A program made the position numbers and the translations under genes. The notes under the pieces are model-generated. The model made no database searches. It was not told where the DNA came from and was given only the letters and a program-made list of their open reading frames with translations. A DNA stretch of 64,000 bases from the NCBI GenBank assembly GCA_021613335.1, contig JAJTWR010000410.1:447501-511500 (forward strand), written 5' to 3'. Positions 25,297-36,561 of the stretch are shown here, one piece after another (positions within the stretch are counted from its first letter, which is position 1; every line of letters starts with the position of its first letter). This DNA is from Whitmania pigra. Taxonomy: Eukaryota > Annelida > Clitellata > Hirudinida > Haemopidae.

Positions 25297-25689
25297 TCAA
25301 TATATTACTCAATTTTTCATATAAAAAGAATATCTTATAAAATACATTTCATTTAATTCGTAATTCATAAAATTATGTTTTTTTTACTAGTAAAAAGAAA
25401 AGAAGTTCCGAACCAAAACGGGAGTTTAAACTTAAAACTTTGAGAAACTATTTGCAGTAGTACTGTGATATCAATTTTTATCAAGACTATTTTTGACCAA
25501 GAAGGCTATCAATGTTCGACCACAATTTTCCTAATTTATTTATTAATATTTAACATTTTTGTACTTTCCAAAATGTTGCAAAGATGTTTGGTTACCGCGG
25601 CGATTATTCCATGACATCCAAATAAAAAGTGCTGAAATGTGTTGGATAGTGCCATAAGACTTACTAAAACTTTGCCTCCCAAGACGAGA

Positions 25690-26527
25690 TGCTTTGATAT
25701 GGACTGATATTGGCCTGATATACGGAGAACTAGCTGAAAATGATTTGTTGAACATGACGAATATTGATTATCCCATCAAACAGCTCTCCTTTCGAACTAA
25801 TGGCTTGACAAATCAAAGGCTCATATCCATCGCAAAATTCGGATCTACCCTCAAGATTCTTGATATTGTCAATGCCTTAAAATTTCGTAGAATAGAGTAA
25901 GCTGAAGTTACACACTTGTTCAGTTCCTTTTACTAATAATATTTTTTTTTATTAAAGCGGACCTAGTCAGCCTTCTTCTCTTGAGGTATTATTAATACAG
26001 TATTAGTAAAAATGCCAAGGTTGAAAATATTTGTCATCGACCTGAAACACCACAATCTCTTCGACTGATCTGATATGATATGATATCATGCTCCGATTCC
26101 TTAAAACACCTGAAGTGTCACTGTTTCTGATTAAACTCAAAATGCAACCGCCATGTTTTACGACTTTCTCAAAACTTTCAAGTGCCTCGGTTGTTTAGAA
26201 ACTCTTTGTCTGATTGGAGAATATTCTTATCCCTTAATACTTAATATTTTAGTTCACCTGAAAACCTTAAAGTACGTTAATTATATTGATGAATTTAGAT
26301 TAATTATATTTATAATAATAATTAATATTGCTATTAAATTTTTTATTATTGTTGCTTTTGCTATTAATATCGTGGTTGTTATTCCTTGTTAAAGAACTTT
26401 GGAATTACATTACATCAAAGAACATGTCAATCCTGAATATCGTCTTGTTGAAATTCTGCCTATTCGGCAGAACCTTTTTGCACCAGATTGGATGTTATCT
26501 GTATTTATTTTTGTTTTTAATTATGTA
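25690..26527 (+). CDS. Leucine-rich-repeat (F-box/AMN1-like?) gene or decayed gene, N-terminus not found
   Basis: A frame ending at the donor at 25896 encodes LTNQRLISIAKFGSTLKILD, a typical AMN1/F-box-type leucine-rich repeat. Further LRR-like sequence follows: LGCLETLCLIGEYSYPLI and LVHLKTLK ending at a donor near 26272, which joins in phase to an exon beginning near 26395 (TLELHYIKEHVNPEYRLVE) and stopping near 26527. A small 28-nt exon near 25958-25985 would keep phase between the first two blocks. I could not find a start codon or a convincing N-terminus, so it may be a fragment or pseudogene. Function is unknown. Confidence 0.35.
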
Positions 26528-26904
26528 ACTGCTTATTAAAACTTATTTCTCATTTTTATATGTAATATTGGAATTTACCTCTGATTTATAACCACTTATT
26601 ATATAGCAATGAATTGAATTTTTTACAAGGCAGAAAAATATTTTGAAAGCATAAATAATCCTTATTGGGATTATTCGGAAAGTCTTTTTTTTATCATCTT
26701 TCAAATTTTATATTTCATTTCGACAATTATTTTATATTCCATAAGTTTGGTTCAATTTTGGATTTTGAATCCATTTCCCGACGAATCATTGGTCTCAACT
26801 TTCCTTAAATGAGTATTTCGTGTTCATGTACCCTGCCACATTGGTAGCACAACTCTCAGTGATTTTACACATTGAATTCTTAACCCAACTCAAAACCATT
26901 GGCT

Positions 26905-27050
26905 TGCAAGTAGGCTGAATGGGTAAGCAACGACCACTGGTAAGCAACGTCCTGCATGCGGCGGTAACAACAGTTACTCTGTTTTCGCAACTCAGCCTGC
27001 ATTGCCAGGGAGCGCCCTCAAGTAGGGACGCTGTATAAATGGCTATATAA
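26905..27050 (-). mobile_element. SINE-like repeat copy
   Basis: In reverse complement the core reads GGCGCTCCCTGGCAATGCAGG then TGAGTTGCGAAAACAGAGTA. It is related to the copies at 48910, 50275 and 56000. A short frame across it is spurious. Confidence 0.5.
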
Positions 27051-27489
27051 ATTATCACATCCTATCCGGATATACTAGGCACTCAAAAAAAAAATCATCT
27101 GAATAAAAAAGTACAAACCTCTTCCCAGAGTTTATGACCCACACTTGCACTTCTTAGCATTTCCATCGTCCTCCAGGATAATGCTCACCCTTTGTGGAAC
27201 ATTCGGATATCCAACTTATTTTCTTTACAAAAAGTTGTAAGATTCTTGTCCCGCGAGTCTCTACGATTCCTTTCTTGTATTCGATGGAAAAGCTTTTTCT
27301 GTTTGCACTCATCATAAATCAATACCAGGTAGTGTTGAAATATCTATTTACAATTAATGGTAAATATGTCACACATACGTATTGTATTGAAGATTCATAA
27401 AAACAACCCGACGCAGCTGAGTTCTGATTGGTTGTTTACCGTATCTGCTTAAACGCTTGAGTTTTACATATAAATATTTATTTTGTTTT

Positions 27490-27860
27490 ATTTATTTATT
27501 TATCCGGCTGTAAGGCTAATAGCCACTAATACGACCAGCCTCAGAAATAAAGAAAAACTGTCAATATCGAGCGAGGAAAAGCAAAGTCCATTGAAAATTA
27601 TTCGTTAATTGATACAAATTTCGAAAAATCGATGTCGAATAGTAATGATTTAAATCGAGAAAAAGTGACGACAGACACCACCTCATCTGGTAGGGAATTC
27701 CAGGCGACAACAATTCTGTTAAACAAATTATAGCAGTATTAACCGAGAATTATTTCCGAGAATAACTTGAAGCGATGTCGCCGTGTTCGATTATCATCTA
27801 ACAATTGTACAAAACTTAAAGGACCATTCTTAAAGATCATGTAGTAATTTAAATAAAAAG
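27490..27860 (-). mobile_element. LINE ORF C-terminus (CR1-type), dead fragment
   Basis: The minus strand reads DDNRTRRHRFKLFSEII, then after a frame break NLFNRIVVAWNSLPDEVVSV, FSRFKSLLFDIDFSKFV and stop. This is the usual LINE C-terminal motif (RxxxFxNRVVxxWNSLPxxVVxxxxxxxFKxxLD). The TTTATTTATTTATTTAT at its downstream end (27487-27503) may belong to the 3' tail region. Confidence 0.7.
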
Positions 27861-28036
27861 CATAAATCAGAAATTAAACGGCGATGTTCGAGTGATCCAG
27901 ATGTCTACATTAATTATAATTTTCATTATCTATACTTTATTATATTAATATTTCATTACAATTTTATTGATATTTAATTAATAGCTTATAATTCAAACTA
28001 TTATTGTTTTACAATGGTACGACGTATAGTACGACC

Positions 28037-30010
28037 CAGTGGCGTAGCTGGGCGGTTACATACGTCTCCGGGCGCAAGGTGTAGGGCGCCAAAATGAGGC
28101 TTAAAATGAGGCTTTTTGTGTTAGTATTATATACAGCATTATATTATAATAACTGAACAAAGGTAATAATTCACAAAATGACTGCAGCGGCTACATCAGA
28201 CGTATCATACCCACCGTGGACGAGTTTAAGAAAGCTGTGCCCATCACAGTAAAACTGGAGTCTGCAACACACTGGAGCGCACGATCAGAAGCAGTTAAAG
28301 CTATCCACGAAGGACTGGATGAACTATAATAGGGCTGCAGGACAAATTATCGGAGGACTAAACTATGACGTCTAAACCAGAAATGAAGAACAGTTATTGG
28401 CGTACTAAATTTTAACTTCATAGTTTACTGGAATGCTATTTTTGGAAAATTGATCGTTTGCAGTTTACAAGATCCTGCTATAAATTTCAAGGAAGCAACA
28501 ACTGATATTGAATCTTTGGAGAAAGAACTTGTCAAGCTACGTGAATGGTTTAAGCCAAGTTGTTGTAGAAAACGCCAAAACAAAATGCACAGCCTGGTGA
28601 TTAAGGCGAACAAAAGAATTAGGCGACATCGGAAGATTCCTGGCGAACTGAGAGATGCAGAAGAAGAAATTGTGCGGGTTATATAGAGCATATTTGATCG
28701 ACTTCAATAGGAGATATCAACACGTTTTTACGACTAAAAGACCTGAGCACAAAACTTGAATTGCTGCTGGACTTTAAAATTCTTCTATCTGGTATACAAT
28801 GTCAGATACAATTTATCAAAATTGCCATTAGAGATTTTAAAAAGATTTTAGAAATTACTAAGACACGGACATCAATGGACACGAACTTTTAACAGGAATT
28901 GACGATTGCAAAATACTTCTCAGTAACCGGAATGAAGTTCTATCAGAAACTCCATTGGATTTATTGCATTTTATGAAAAAAATTTCACCGCAAATTTTGT
29001 TAACAATTTCAATAGCTGTTTCAATTGCGCGCTGTCGCTCAGGAAATTGAAACTTATTTTGTCTTATTTTCGTGCTTGGGACAGGATCATCTAAGCCAGC
29101 GGTGCACAACTTCAGGCTCGCGACCAACCATCATGTGGACCGCGAAGGCTTACAAGAAAATTAATAAAATAGGTCTTTCAGTCAATTTTCGTAAGGCTAG
29201 TAAATGAACACACAGGAAGCACAGGGGCGTACATCTCTAGATTCAAAAATATTTACTCACTGGGGTAACAGACGAGTTGCTGACTAGTTCCATGGCGTGG
29301 CAGCTATGCCGAACCAATAATAATCTTAGAGTGCGTCGTGATTTTGTGGCTTTCCATACACCTCGACTCAATAGACCTCCACAGCATCCGCCATTTTTGA
29401 TTATTTTCCATCGTTATGCAAACCACGAACAGCCTGATATCTCAAAGCTTGTTGCAGACATGAAACCTCAGCCGTTACGTAAATTTGTCAAGATTAACTA
29501 TGAACATCAGCCTATCTATTTGTTCATATTCTCCTGTACGTGGCTTATTGCTTGCGTTGTCCTGATGCTGATGAGGTATAAAATTTGGAATCTACACGGC
29601 CTAATTCGGTCGAACCCCGGAGATTCTCCGAATTTTGTTTCTAGCCCTCTGGCAAAAAAGGTACGTATTGGTCTTAGTGTTCATGCTCTTCTTAGAGTTG
29701 CAAGAGAGACATTGGTAAAAGGAGATTTTGCTAATGTTATTAACCAGTTTGCGACAGCGAAATCAAGAAAAATAAATCTTTTGTAGACTGTGTAAATCAG
29801 AATACTCCATTGGATCTTTATCAAAAATCAGAAGTCATTCAATTTAATTTCTATAAATTTTCTTCTTAAATACAATGTTTCATTAAAATTTAATTTTGTT
29901 TCTTATTCGATGTAATAGATAAAAGTGATTAAACGGGGTGGATGGGGGGGGGGGGGGATTTGTAGTTTGTCCCCGGGCGAAAATACTCTAGCACCCTAGC
30001 TACGCCACTG
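28037..30010 (+). mobile_element. hAT DNA transposon (family A), 1,974 bp, with decayed transposase
   Basis: The ends are CAGTGGCGTAGCTGGGCG and CCTAGCTACGCCACTG, flanked on both sides by a perfect 8-bp duplication GTACGACC (28029-28036 and 30011-30018). Inside, plus-strand reading gives pieces of a TTF/ZMYM-type hAT transposase: ESATHWSARSEAVKAIHEGL near 28260, LQDPAINFKEATTDIESLEK from about 28463 to 28686, and at 29690-29786 the hAT C-terminal tail ETLVKGDFANVINQFATAKS then RKINLL and stop. Stops and a nested insertion (29098-29680) show it is inactive. The perfect duplication and recognisable frame suggest a fairly recent insertion. Confidence 0.9.
29098..29680 (+). mobile_element. Second transposon-like repeat nested in the hAT element
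   Basis: The left end CAGCGGTGCACAACTT and the internal phrases GAACCGCGAAGGCT, GCGTACATCTCTA and TTGCTGACTAGTTCCATG also occur in the 53510-53955 segment, whose right end reads AAATTGTGCACCACTG. The two together define a separate family with a CAG(C/T)GGTGCACAA inverted repeat. Here the right end is diverged. A 169-codon frame at 29277-29786 runs from this insert into the hAT transposase tail and is chimeric. Confidence 0.6.
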
Positions 30011-30349
30011 GTACGACCTCAAATGTCGGCTGACTTTCTCAACTAGGGCTTACATTACGAGCATCTTGAAAAATCATGCTAAGGCTTTTTTCTGGGAAAC
30101 ACGATATTTGACATTGCATAAGATTGCATTATATGATTACAAATAGCATGTAAAATGTAAATTAGCAATTGATTGTTTCCATGATCGTTTTGGAGTTTGC
30201 AATTAAATTTGCTAACATAATTTTTTATGCGCCTACAAATATACCTCACTTATAACTTTTCTTAAGATCATTTTGGGTGTTAATTATGAATTTAAAGAAC
30301 TTATCACGAACATCAGCTGAACTACAAGCAATAGAATGAAAATTTAATT

Positions 30350-33300
30350 TTAGGCATTGGATGCAGGTATCAAATAAATCCCCAGTTTTAATTCAGAAGT
30401 GATTTCCTCAAGTTCCTTCATAATGGACCTGAACGAGGGTCTGTTGCTAGGGATTTTGCACCAGCATTTCGTCATCAGCAAGTAAACTTTGTCAGGACAG
30501 CCATTGGGTTGGCAATGTTTAAAGCCATTTAATATTTTCGGCTTTATTTCCAGTATATTCCATTCTAAATATTTAATAAAATTATATTGCTGCTATCTCT
30601 GCAATATTTGGCGAGCAAACCTTTATAAGGACAATCTCCGTACGCAAAGAGTTCCACTAACAATATTCCGTAAGACCAAACATCTGCTTTCATTCCATAA
30701 GTTTGGCTCTCCAGAACTTCTGGAGCGGACCATCTAAGCGGAATTTTGTCTACTACAAATAAAAAGTTCGATTTATTATAACAAATGATACAAAGTTGTA
30801 AATTTAAAAAAATAATACCGGTTACAAGTTGGTAAGAACATGTGAAATTTCATGCAAATTATTATTTAAAAGTGAATCGTAAGTTAAGTTTAAGTATTTC
30901 ATCCAAAAGTCAATAACTTAACATTAATTTCTAGTGGATTAACAATATTATATGATAAACAGTTACTTGTATTTAATTTTAATTTTGATACTTTTGTTTT
31001 ATCTAGTTTTTTTGATATCCAAATTACAATAGTTCTGTTTTAACTATTTCCAAATAAATCTGAATATGTTGTCTCCTCGTCATATTTGTTCCACTGTCGT
31101 ACTGAAGCAATTGTTTATCAGTGCTTCCTAACCTGTATCAGCACCTTCTTGTGGATCTACTTTTGATGGTGATGGCTTTAAAAATTAGTTCAGGCAATAA
31201 ATCTTCTCTACTTGTTAATATCTTGAACGTTTCTATGAGTTCACCTCTGTTTCTCCTTACTCCAAGATTTGACTGTTTACAATTTCTTAATCTTTCTTCA
31301 AAACTCAATTTTCTCTTAATCATCATTGTTGCTCTTCTCTGAACTCTCTTCAAAGTTTCAATATCTTTCTTCAAGTAGGATTTCCATACTTGCATGCATT
31401 ACTCCAGCTCGTCTGTGTTCTACATAAATTCAACACGAAGCTTTTCTTTTGGTTGACCATTGGTCTCTATCAATCCTAGTAACCTTTTTTGCTTTCTTGG
31501 ACAGATTGCATTGTTTTTTATACTTTTATAAAATAAATTTATTGGAAAAACGTTTTCGAAACATGCTTGAAAGCTCTCTATGATCGAGTTGATAGAGAGG
31601 AATGAGAGTATCATGCTATTCTAATTCTATTAAACATTAAAAATAACCCAAGATCCGCTATCGCTATAATTATTTTAGATTTTATTCCAGTCTATTTATT
31701 TTTAGTTTGTTATTTTAATGAAGTGATTTAACCATTCAATCATTCAAGATCCACTCTTATTAGCAAAATTTAACAAAATTGAAATTGTTATTATTAACAA
31801 AAACATCACAAAAATCGATCGAAAGGTTCACAGCGTTTGGCAATGCAAGACGAAATAATAAGAGCTTGTGTTGGTAGCATGACATTCGAGATATGAACCA
31901 GTCTAACAATATCAAGATGGCTGCTTTATTAAAGCTCAGCTATTGCGATATTTGTTTATGGTCAATTAAGAAATTTTGGGTGAAGTACAACTTAATAATT
32001 GTCTGGAAATATAAATGTTTCAATCATTTTAGTTGTTATTTTTTTATAATTGATCGTTTTTAATAAAAAAGTAAAAATTGGAACAACAAAATCAAGTTGT
32101 TCTAAAGCTATAATTTAAAACCAAAATGTTCAAGATTGAAACTAATAAAGAGAAACCTACAGTGAACAGTGACAAATGCATATGCATTATTGAAATGTCT
32201 AACCATTTACCTGTGCAGAGAAAGACACAAAGAAAATAGGGCTTAATAAAATATGTTAACTCAAACGTCAAAAATGAATAAAAATAACAATGCAATTATG
32301 ATCGTATTGAAATTGAGGCAAACTTGTCACTTATCAAAAATTTTTTTTAAATAAGATCGATAACACTGAAGTTAGACTTCGTATTTAGCAATAGAATTTG
32401 CAAACCTTTTTCAGCCTTGTTCTTTTCATCCGTTATTACCGACATCCCAAAATCAGAAATTTTGAAAATTTCGTAATTATCTCCTACGAGGACATTTCTC
32501 GCTGCCAAATCTCGATGGATAATGTTCGTATCCTCAAGATAAGACATTCCATTGCAAACCTGAATGTATATAATGTAATTAAATAATTAGTGTATATTAA
32601 ACTTTATGGGTAAGGTAAGAATTTGTGATTATTTATTATATAAACTTTATGGATACGTTAAGAATTTGTGATTATTTCTGACTACCTGCATTGCCACGTT
32701 TAAAAGGTCTCTTGGTGTCGGCAACGCCTCTGGCATTTCCCTCAAAAGCTGAAGAAGCGAACCGTTGGGCATCAACTCAGTAACGAGATATAAAGTTTTG
32801 TTGAAATGTTCACATACTCCAATCATAAAAACTATGTTCGGATGATTTAATTTCTTCATAATGTTTATTTCTCGCTGAAATTCTTCTTTCGTGGATGAGT
32901 GTGGATTGACTGTCTTCATGGCAACTTCTATGTCTTTGCCGCCATATTTCAGTAGACCTGTTGATGGCAACAGCTGCGTTTATTCATAGTTTTACAATTC
33001 ACAAAGACAACCTTTTAAAACAAATCCGTGTACACCCTCCCCTAACACCTCCTTCGAGATCGTTATTTGTTCTTGGGAGATGATGTCTTGGAAAGAGACT
33101 CTCGCATGCGGAAAGAAAGATCTCGTTTTTGATTTCCTGATGTATATGGATCTCCTGTTTTTCAAATCCTTTAATACTTCTTGAATTTGTATGTCTTTTA
33201 TTTCTTCGATTGAAAATTTAAAACAGGTTAATGAACAAAGTAAAATGCGATGCAGCTCAGAATACTTTGGTTGGTGGAATTGTTATCCAAAATGTTTAAA

Positions 33301-34952
33301 AGAGAATCAAGAGTGGGTCTTTCATTGGCATCGATATGCCAACACTTTAACATCAAACCATTGTAAATTGAGTCTGGACACTTATCAGGTTTGCTGTGCC
33401 GATTACCCCTGCTGATAAATTTTATTGTATCCTCGTTCGATAATTCTGCAACAAGTTAAAACAAAATGTGTCTAACGATTAAATAATAATGAATTCTTAA
33501 AATTAACCAGGATAAGGAATTGTTCCATAACTGAACATTTCCACAAGAACGACTCCAAAAGACCAAATGTCTGAAGCCCGGCAGAATCTTCGATGAAACA
33601 CAACTTCCAGTGGCATCCATTTCATGGCCAGTTTGACATCTTGTAAACCAAAATGTTAAGCTTCGCTCAAACGAATAGCAACGATTGCATTATTCTTGTA
33701 AGATAACCTTCATCCAATTCCAAAATGTCTTCGCCATCATTTAGTTTCCTGGCTGCTAAAAATCCACTTATTTTGATTTTGTTAGGGTTTTCTAGAAGAA
33801 TATTGTCAGCTCTTAGATTACAATGGAGGACTTTGTTATCATGCAAATATTTCAGACCGCTGACGATCTTCGAATGAAGAAAAAATTAGAAAAAAAAGAG
33901 TGGTCTAAATTCAAACTCCCATGAAAGTTTGTTTACTTGTTTAGCATATTTAATAAATATATTCGTGTCCATGGACTTTCCTTTATCACTCCTTAAACTC
34001 TGAGCCAAGTCCATGTCTGGAAAATAACCGAAAACAATGCACGGGGGTGAGTGCTCCTTCATTGTCACGAAAATGTCATCGAAACCTGACAAGCACGTCT
34101 GTATCGATTAAACAATTGGCTTAACTTTGATAACACTACACAACAATAATGAACGTTCACCCAAAACATTTTCGTGATTAAAACTCATCACAAGATCCAA
34201 GTGATCACAAAATAATTTTTTCCCCAAAATTTCTTCCTCTCGACTCAGCTTTTGCGGCAAATAAAACTCCTTGATGACCACGTCATAATGTGTTGAATAG
34301 AATCCTTTTGAAAGAAATACTACTTAAACGTAATTCGTCAAATAATTCGGGAAGTGACTCATTCGGTAATCAGGTATATTTGTAATGTATAAAAGGAACT
34401 TCACACGAGTTGCACTTGCCTTTGTAAATCCTAGAGTTGTTTTCAGAAAGCAGAGGTCCTATTTGGAGCTTGCTCCTGGACTCTTTAATATTCCAATTTT
34501 GAAAATTAAAAAACTGAACATTCGTTATTAAAATAAAAATTAAATAATAAAAATAAAAATGTTATGAAAGTCAATTAAACCTCTGAACAGGACCTCAGCG
34601 TCTTCGAAACTATTGCCTAAAATGTGTTCAATGATTGTCATTATGTAAATAAATCAATTGAAGCATAATACTAATATCGCGAACCAAATTCATCCAACTC
34701 TTTTGCCAAGTCTCTCCTCTGAACTCTCAGTAGCAACTCTTTGAGAATGCACCAATTAGCAGGTTTCTTTTCAGACGTGAATTTTATTCTTCTGGTTTCA
34801 ACGAGATTTTCGAATAATTCAAAGCACGACCACTTGTACACCTGTACACTAAAGAACGGCTGACAGAAATCTTGGAGGCTCCTAACTTCAACTTTCTTGA
34901 GTCTTCTCGACATGTTCCATAAAAAACCCCACTGATCGGTTTTGTTGGCCAT
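30350..34952 (-). CDS. Death-effector-domain / pseudokinase / tyrosine kinase fusion protein, 698 aa
   Basis: Thirteen exons (minus): 34952-34685, 34616-34581, 34482-34420, 34304-34161, 34085-33937, 33867-33708, 33639-33508, 33445-33266, 33203-33012, 32957-32686, 32559-32406, 30752-30621 and 30564-30350. Every phase agrees, giving 699 codons. Residues 1-90 resemble a DED: helices with [26 protein letters not shown] and the RxDL motif [17 protein letters not shown]. Residues about 112-380 are a pseudokinase: degenerate Gly loop, [12 protein letters not shown] for HRD…N, SGF for DFG. Residues about 430-690 are an intact tyrosine kinase: GEGVHG, VAMK (K456), Glu471, HRDLAARN (547-554), DFG (568-570), SAPE, and DVWSYG. 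The order recalls JAK JH2-JH1 without FERM-SH2. The activation loop has no tyrosine. The third intron starts with GC. Function in death-receptor-like or cytokine-like signalling is inference. Confidence 0.85.
31115..31405 (-). mobile_element. LINE reverse transcriptase C-terminal fragment in kinase intron
   Basis: The minus strand reads [57 protein letters not shown], matching the conserved end of Jockey/CR1-like RT domains (VWxPYLKKDIExLExVQRRATKMI…RLxxLGLxxLxxRRxRGDLIETYKIL). It sits in the 1.65-kb intron 12 of the DED-kinase gene in the same orientation as that gene. Confidence 0.7.
32598..32677. repeat. 43-bp imperfect tandem duplication in kinase intron 11
   Basis: TAAACTTTATGG…AAGAATTTGTGATTATTT occurs twice with a period of 43 bases, just downstream (in gene sense) of the donor at 32685. 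Confidence 0.8.
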
Positions 34953-35005
34953 TTTGAAGAAAAGACATAATTTTGTAGAAATGCATAGACTTTAAACGTG
35001 CACAA

Positions 35006-36520
35006 TGTACTTGGTTAGCTATGCAAGCTTAACAATAAATTACAACAGGTAACAATAGTGGCTAATTGTTTAAGACCACCATCTAGCCATCCATTCTTCA
35101 TGCGAAAATTAAAAATAGTCTGTGGAATTTATAAAGCTACTCGTACCGCAAAAGATATAAGAGAATTTCAAAGCTTGTCATTCAAGGGTTTGTCATTCCA
35201 TCCTTCCCAGATCTAGAACACTTTGTCAGGGGGTCACACTGAAACTAGTAGGCGGATTTGAAGGAGGGGAACAGGTTTTAAAATTTTTGTCGAAAAAGTT
35301 AAATTAATAAAGTGATTTAAAAGAACTAAAATAAAATGAATGTTTAAATTTTAATATACGTTTTTTTTATTAATTTTTATTTTATAATAGATTTACTTAA
35401 TTTTTTCTTATATTTTCTAAATGACGGGAGGGCCAAGCCCCCCATAATCCAATTCGTTACATAAATTAAATAAATAAAACAAAATACTTTCTCATATGCT
35501 CCGATATGTTTGATGAAACTTTAGCCAAAGATTCCAGTTATTATCAGAGATAATTTTCTCCGAATGAAGAAACTCCCGCTTATTTATGAAAACTTAATTG
35601 GAATAAATTTGAAATAAAATTAGATCATAGGTGTAGCACATGGGATTTTAGTTTATTTTTGAAAATTTGAAATGAATTAAGAAATAATATTGTTTGTGAA
35701 ACGATTGCGTAGATTAAATGAGCCAAAAATAATTTTTTAAGGAATTCACAAAAAACTCATAAGCTCGACTTATGTGTACGAAATTGTTATTACCTTCATG
35801 TTTAACATGATTAACCTCGAATTAAGAAATTAGTAAATAATTTTTATTTTTTGGGAAATACTTATTTTAGTGAATATTTGGCCTCCATTGATTTTTTCGA
35901 TTTTCGTCATTTGTCATTACTTCAAATCAAAAAGTAATAGTTCCAAAAACTTGCTCCCTGGGGTAGGAGAAATAAAACAGAGTTTTCACTTTTTGCCGAC
36001 ATATTTCACCAGACATTGAGAGTTCTCAAAATTTGAACCTACTGGGGCTGCGGAAGATACCTAAATTATAAAATATTTTTCACTGGATAGGAAACTTTTT
36101 CATAGTAGGAACTACATTTTTACTTGAAAATGGAATCATTGAATTCTAGCATCCCATTGGTCATTCATCATAACAATCGCCACACCCATAATTTTATCAA
36201 ACACGTTTTGATTGGTCATCGCATATCAAAGGTGAGCCAGCTATTTGATAATCAACTTATAAAACTTTAGGTATGAAATTATTCGATAAGAAATGAGACC
36301 ACCATCCAAATCATCTCAGTTATGAAACTGACTATAATCAAATAAATCAAATGAGACCACCTTTTATAAAAAATCACGTTTTCAGCGAGGTTAAATAAGA
36401 CTATTTGAAAAAAATTAAATTTCATATGAGAAAATGAAGTCAGTTTATAAAACTCAATGAAGAGTTGCTAATATTTTAAAATTTTACTTGGTTAGATTTA
36501 ATTTATGCGACATTGGTATG
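35006..36520. other. Intergenic, possible decayed repeats
   Basis: Patches such as GTCAGGGGGTCACACTGAAA near 35226 and GGGAGGGCCAAGCCCCCC near 35428 look like transposon ends, but I cannot pair them. No exon seen. Confidence 0.35.
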
Positions 36521-36527
36521 TATAAAA
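36521..36527 (+). promoter_or_regulatory. TATA box candidate
   Basis: TATAAAA lies 35 bases before an ATG at 36562 that opens a 111-codon frame. A TTCATTGAG stretch about 20 bases downstream could hold the initiator. TATA-like runs are not rare in AT-rich DNA. Confidence 0.35.
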
Positions 36528-36561
36528 CACAATCATATTTCATTGAGTAATATTACAAACA

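Noticed and set aside
26795..27058. Minus-strand 87-codon Cys-rich frame as a secreted peptide
   Set aside because: It coincides with a SINE-like repeat found at three other places.
29277..29786. 169-codon plus-strand frame as a membrane protein gene
   Set aside because: It starts in a nested repeat and ends in the hAT transposase tail, so it is a chimera of two transposons despite a hydrophobic stretch.
30350..34952. Calling the tandem kinase gene a JAK orthologue
   Set aside because: The pseudokinase-kinase order fits, but FERM and SH2 domains and the paired activation-loop tyrosines are absent and a death effector domain is present instead.
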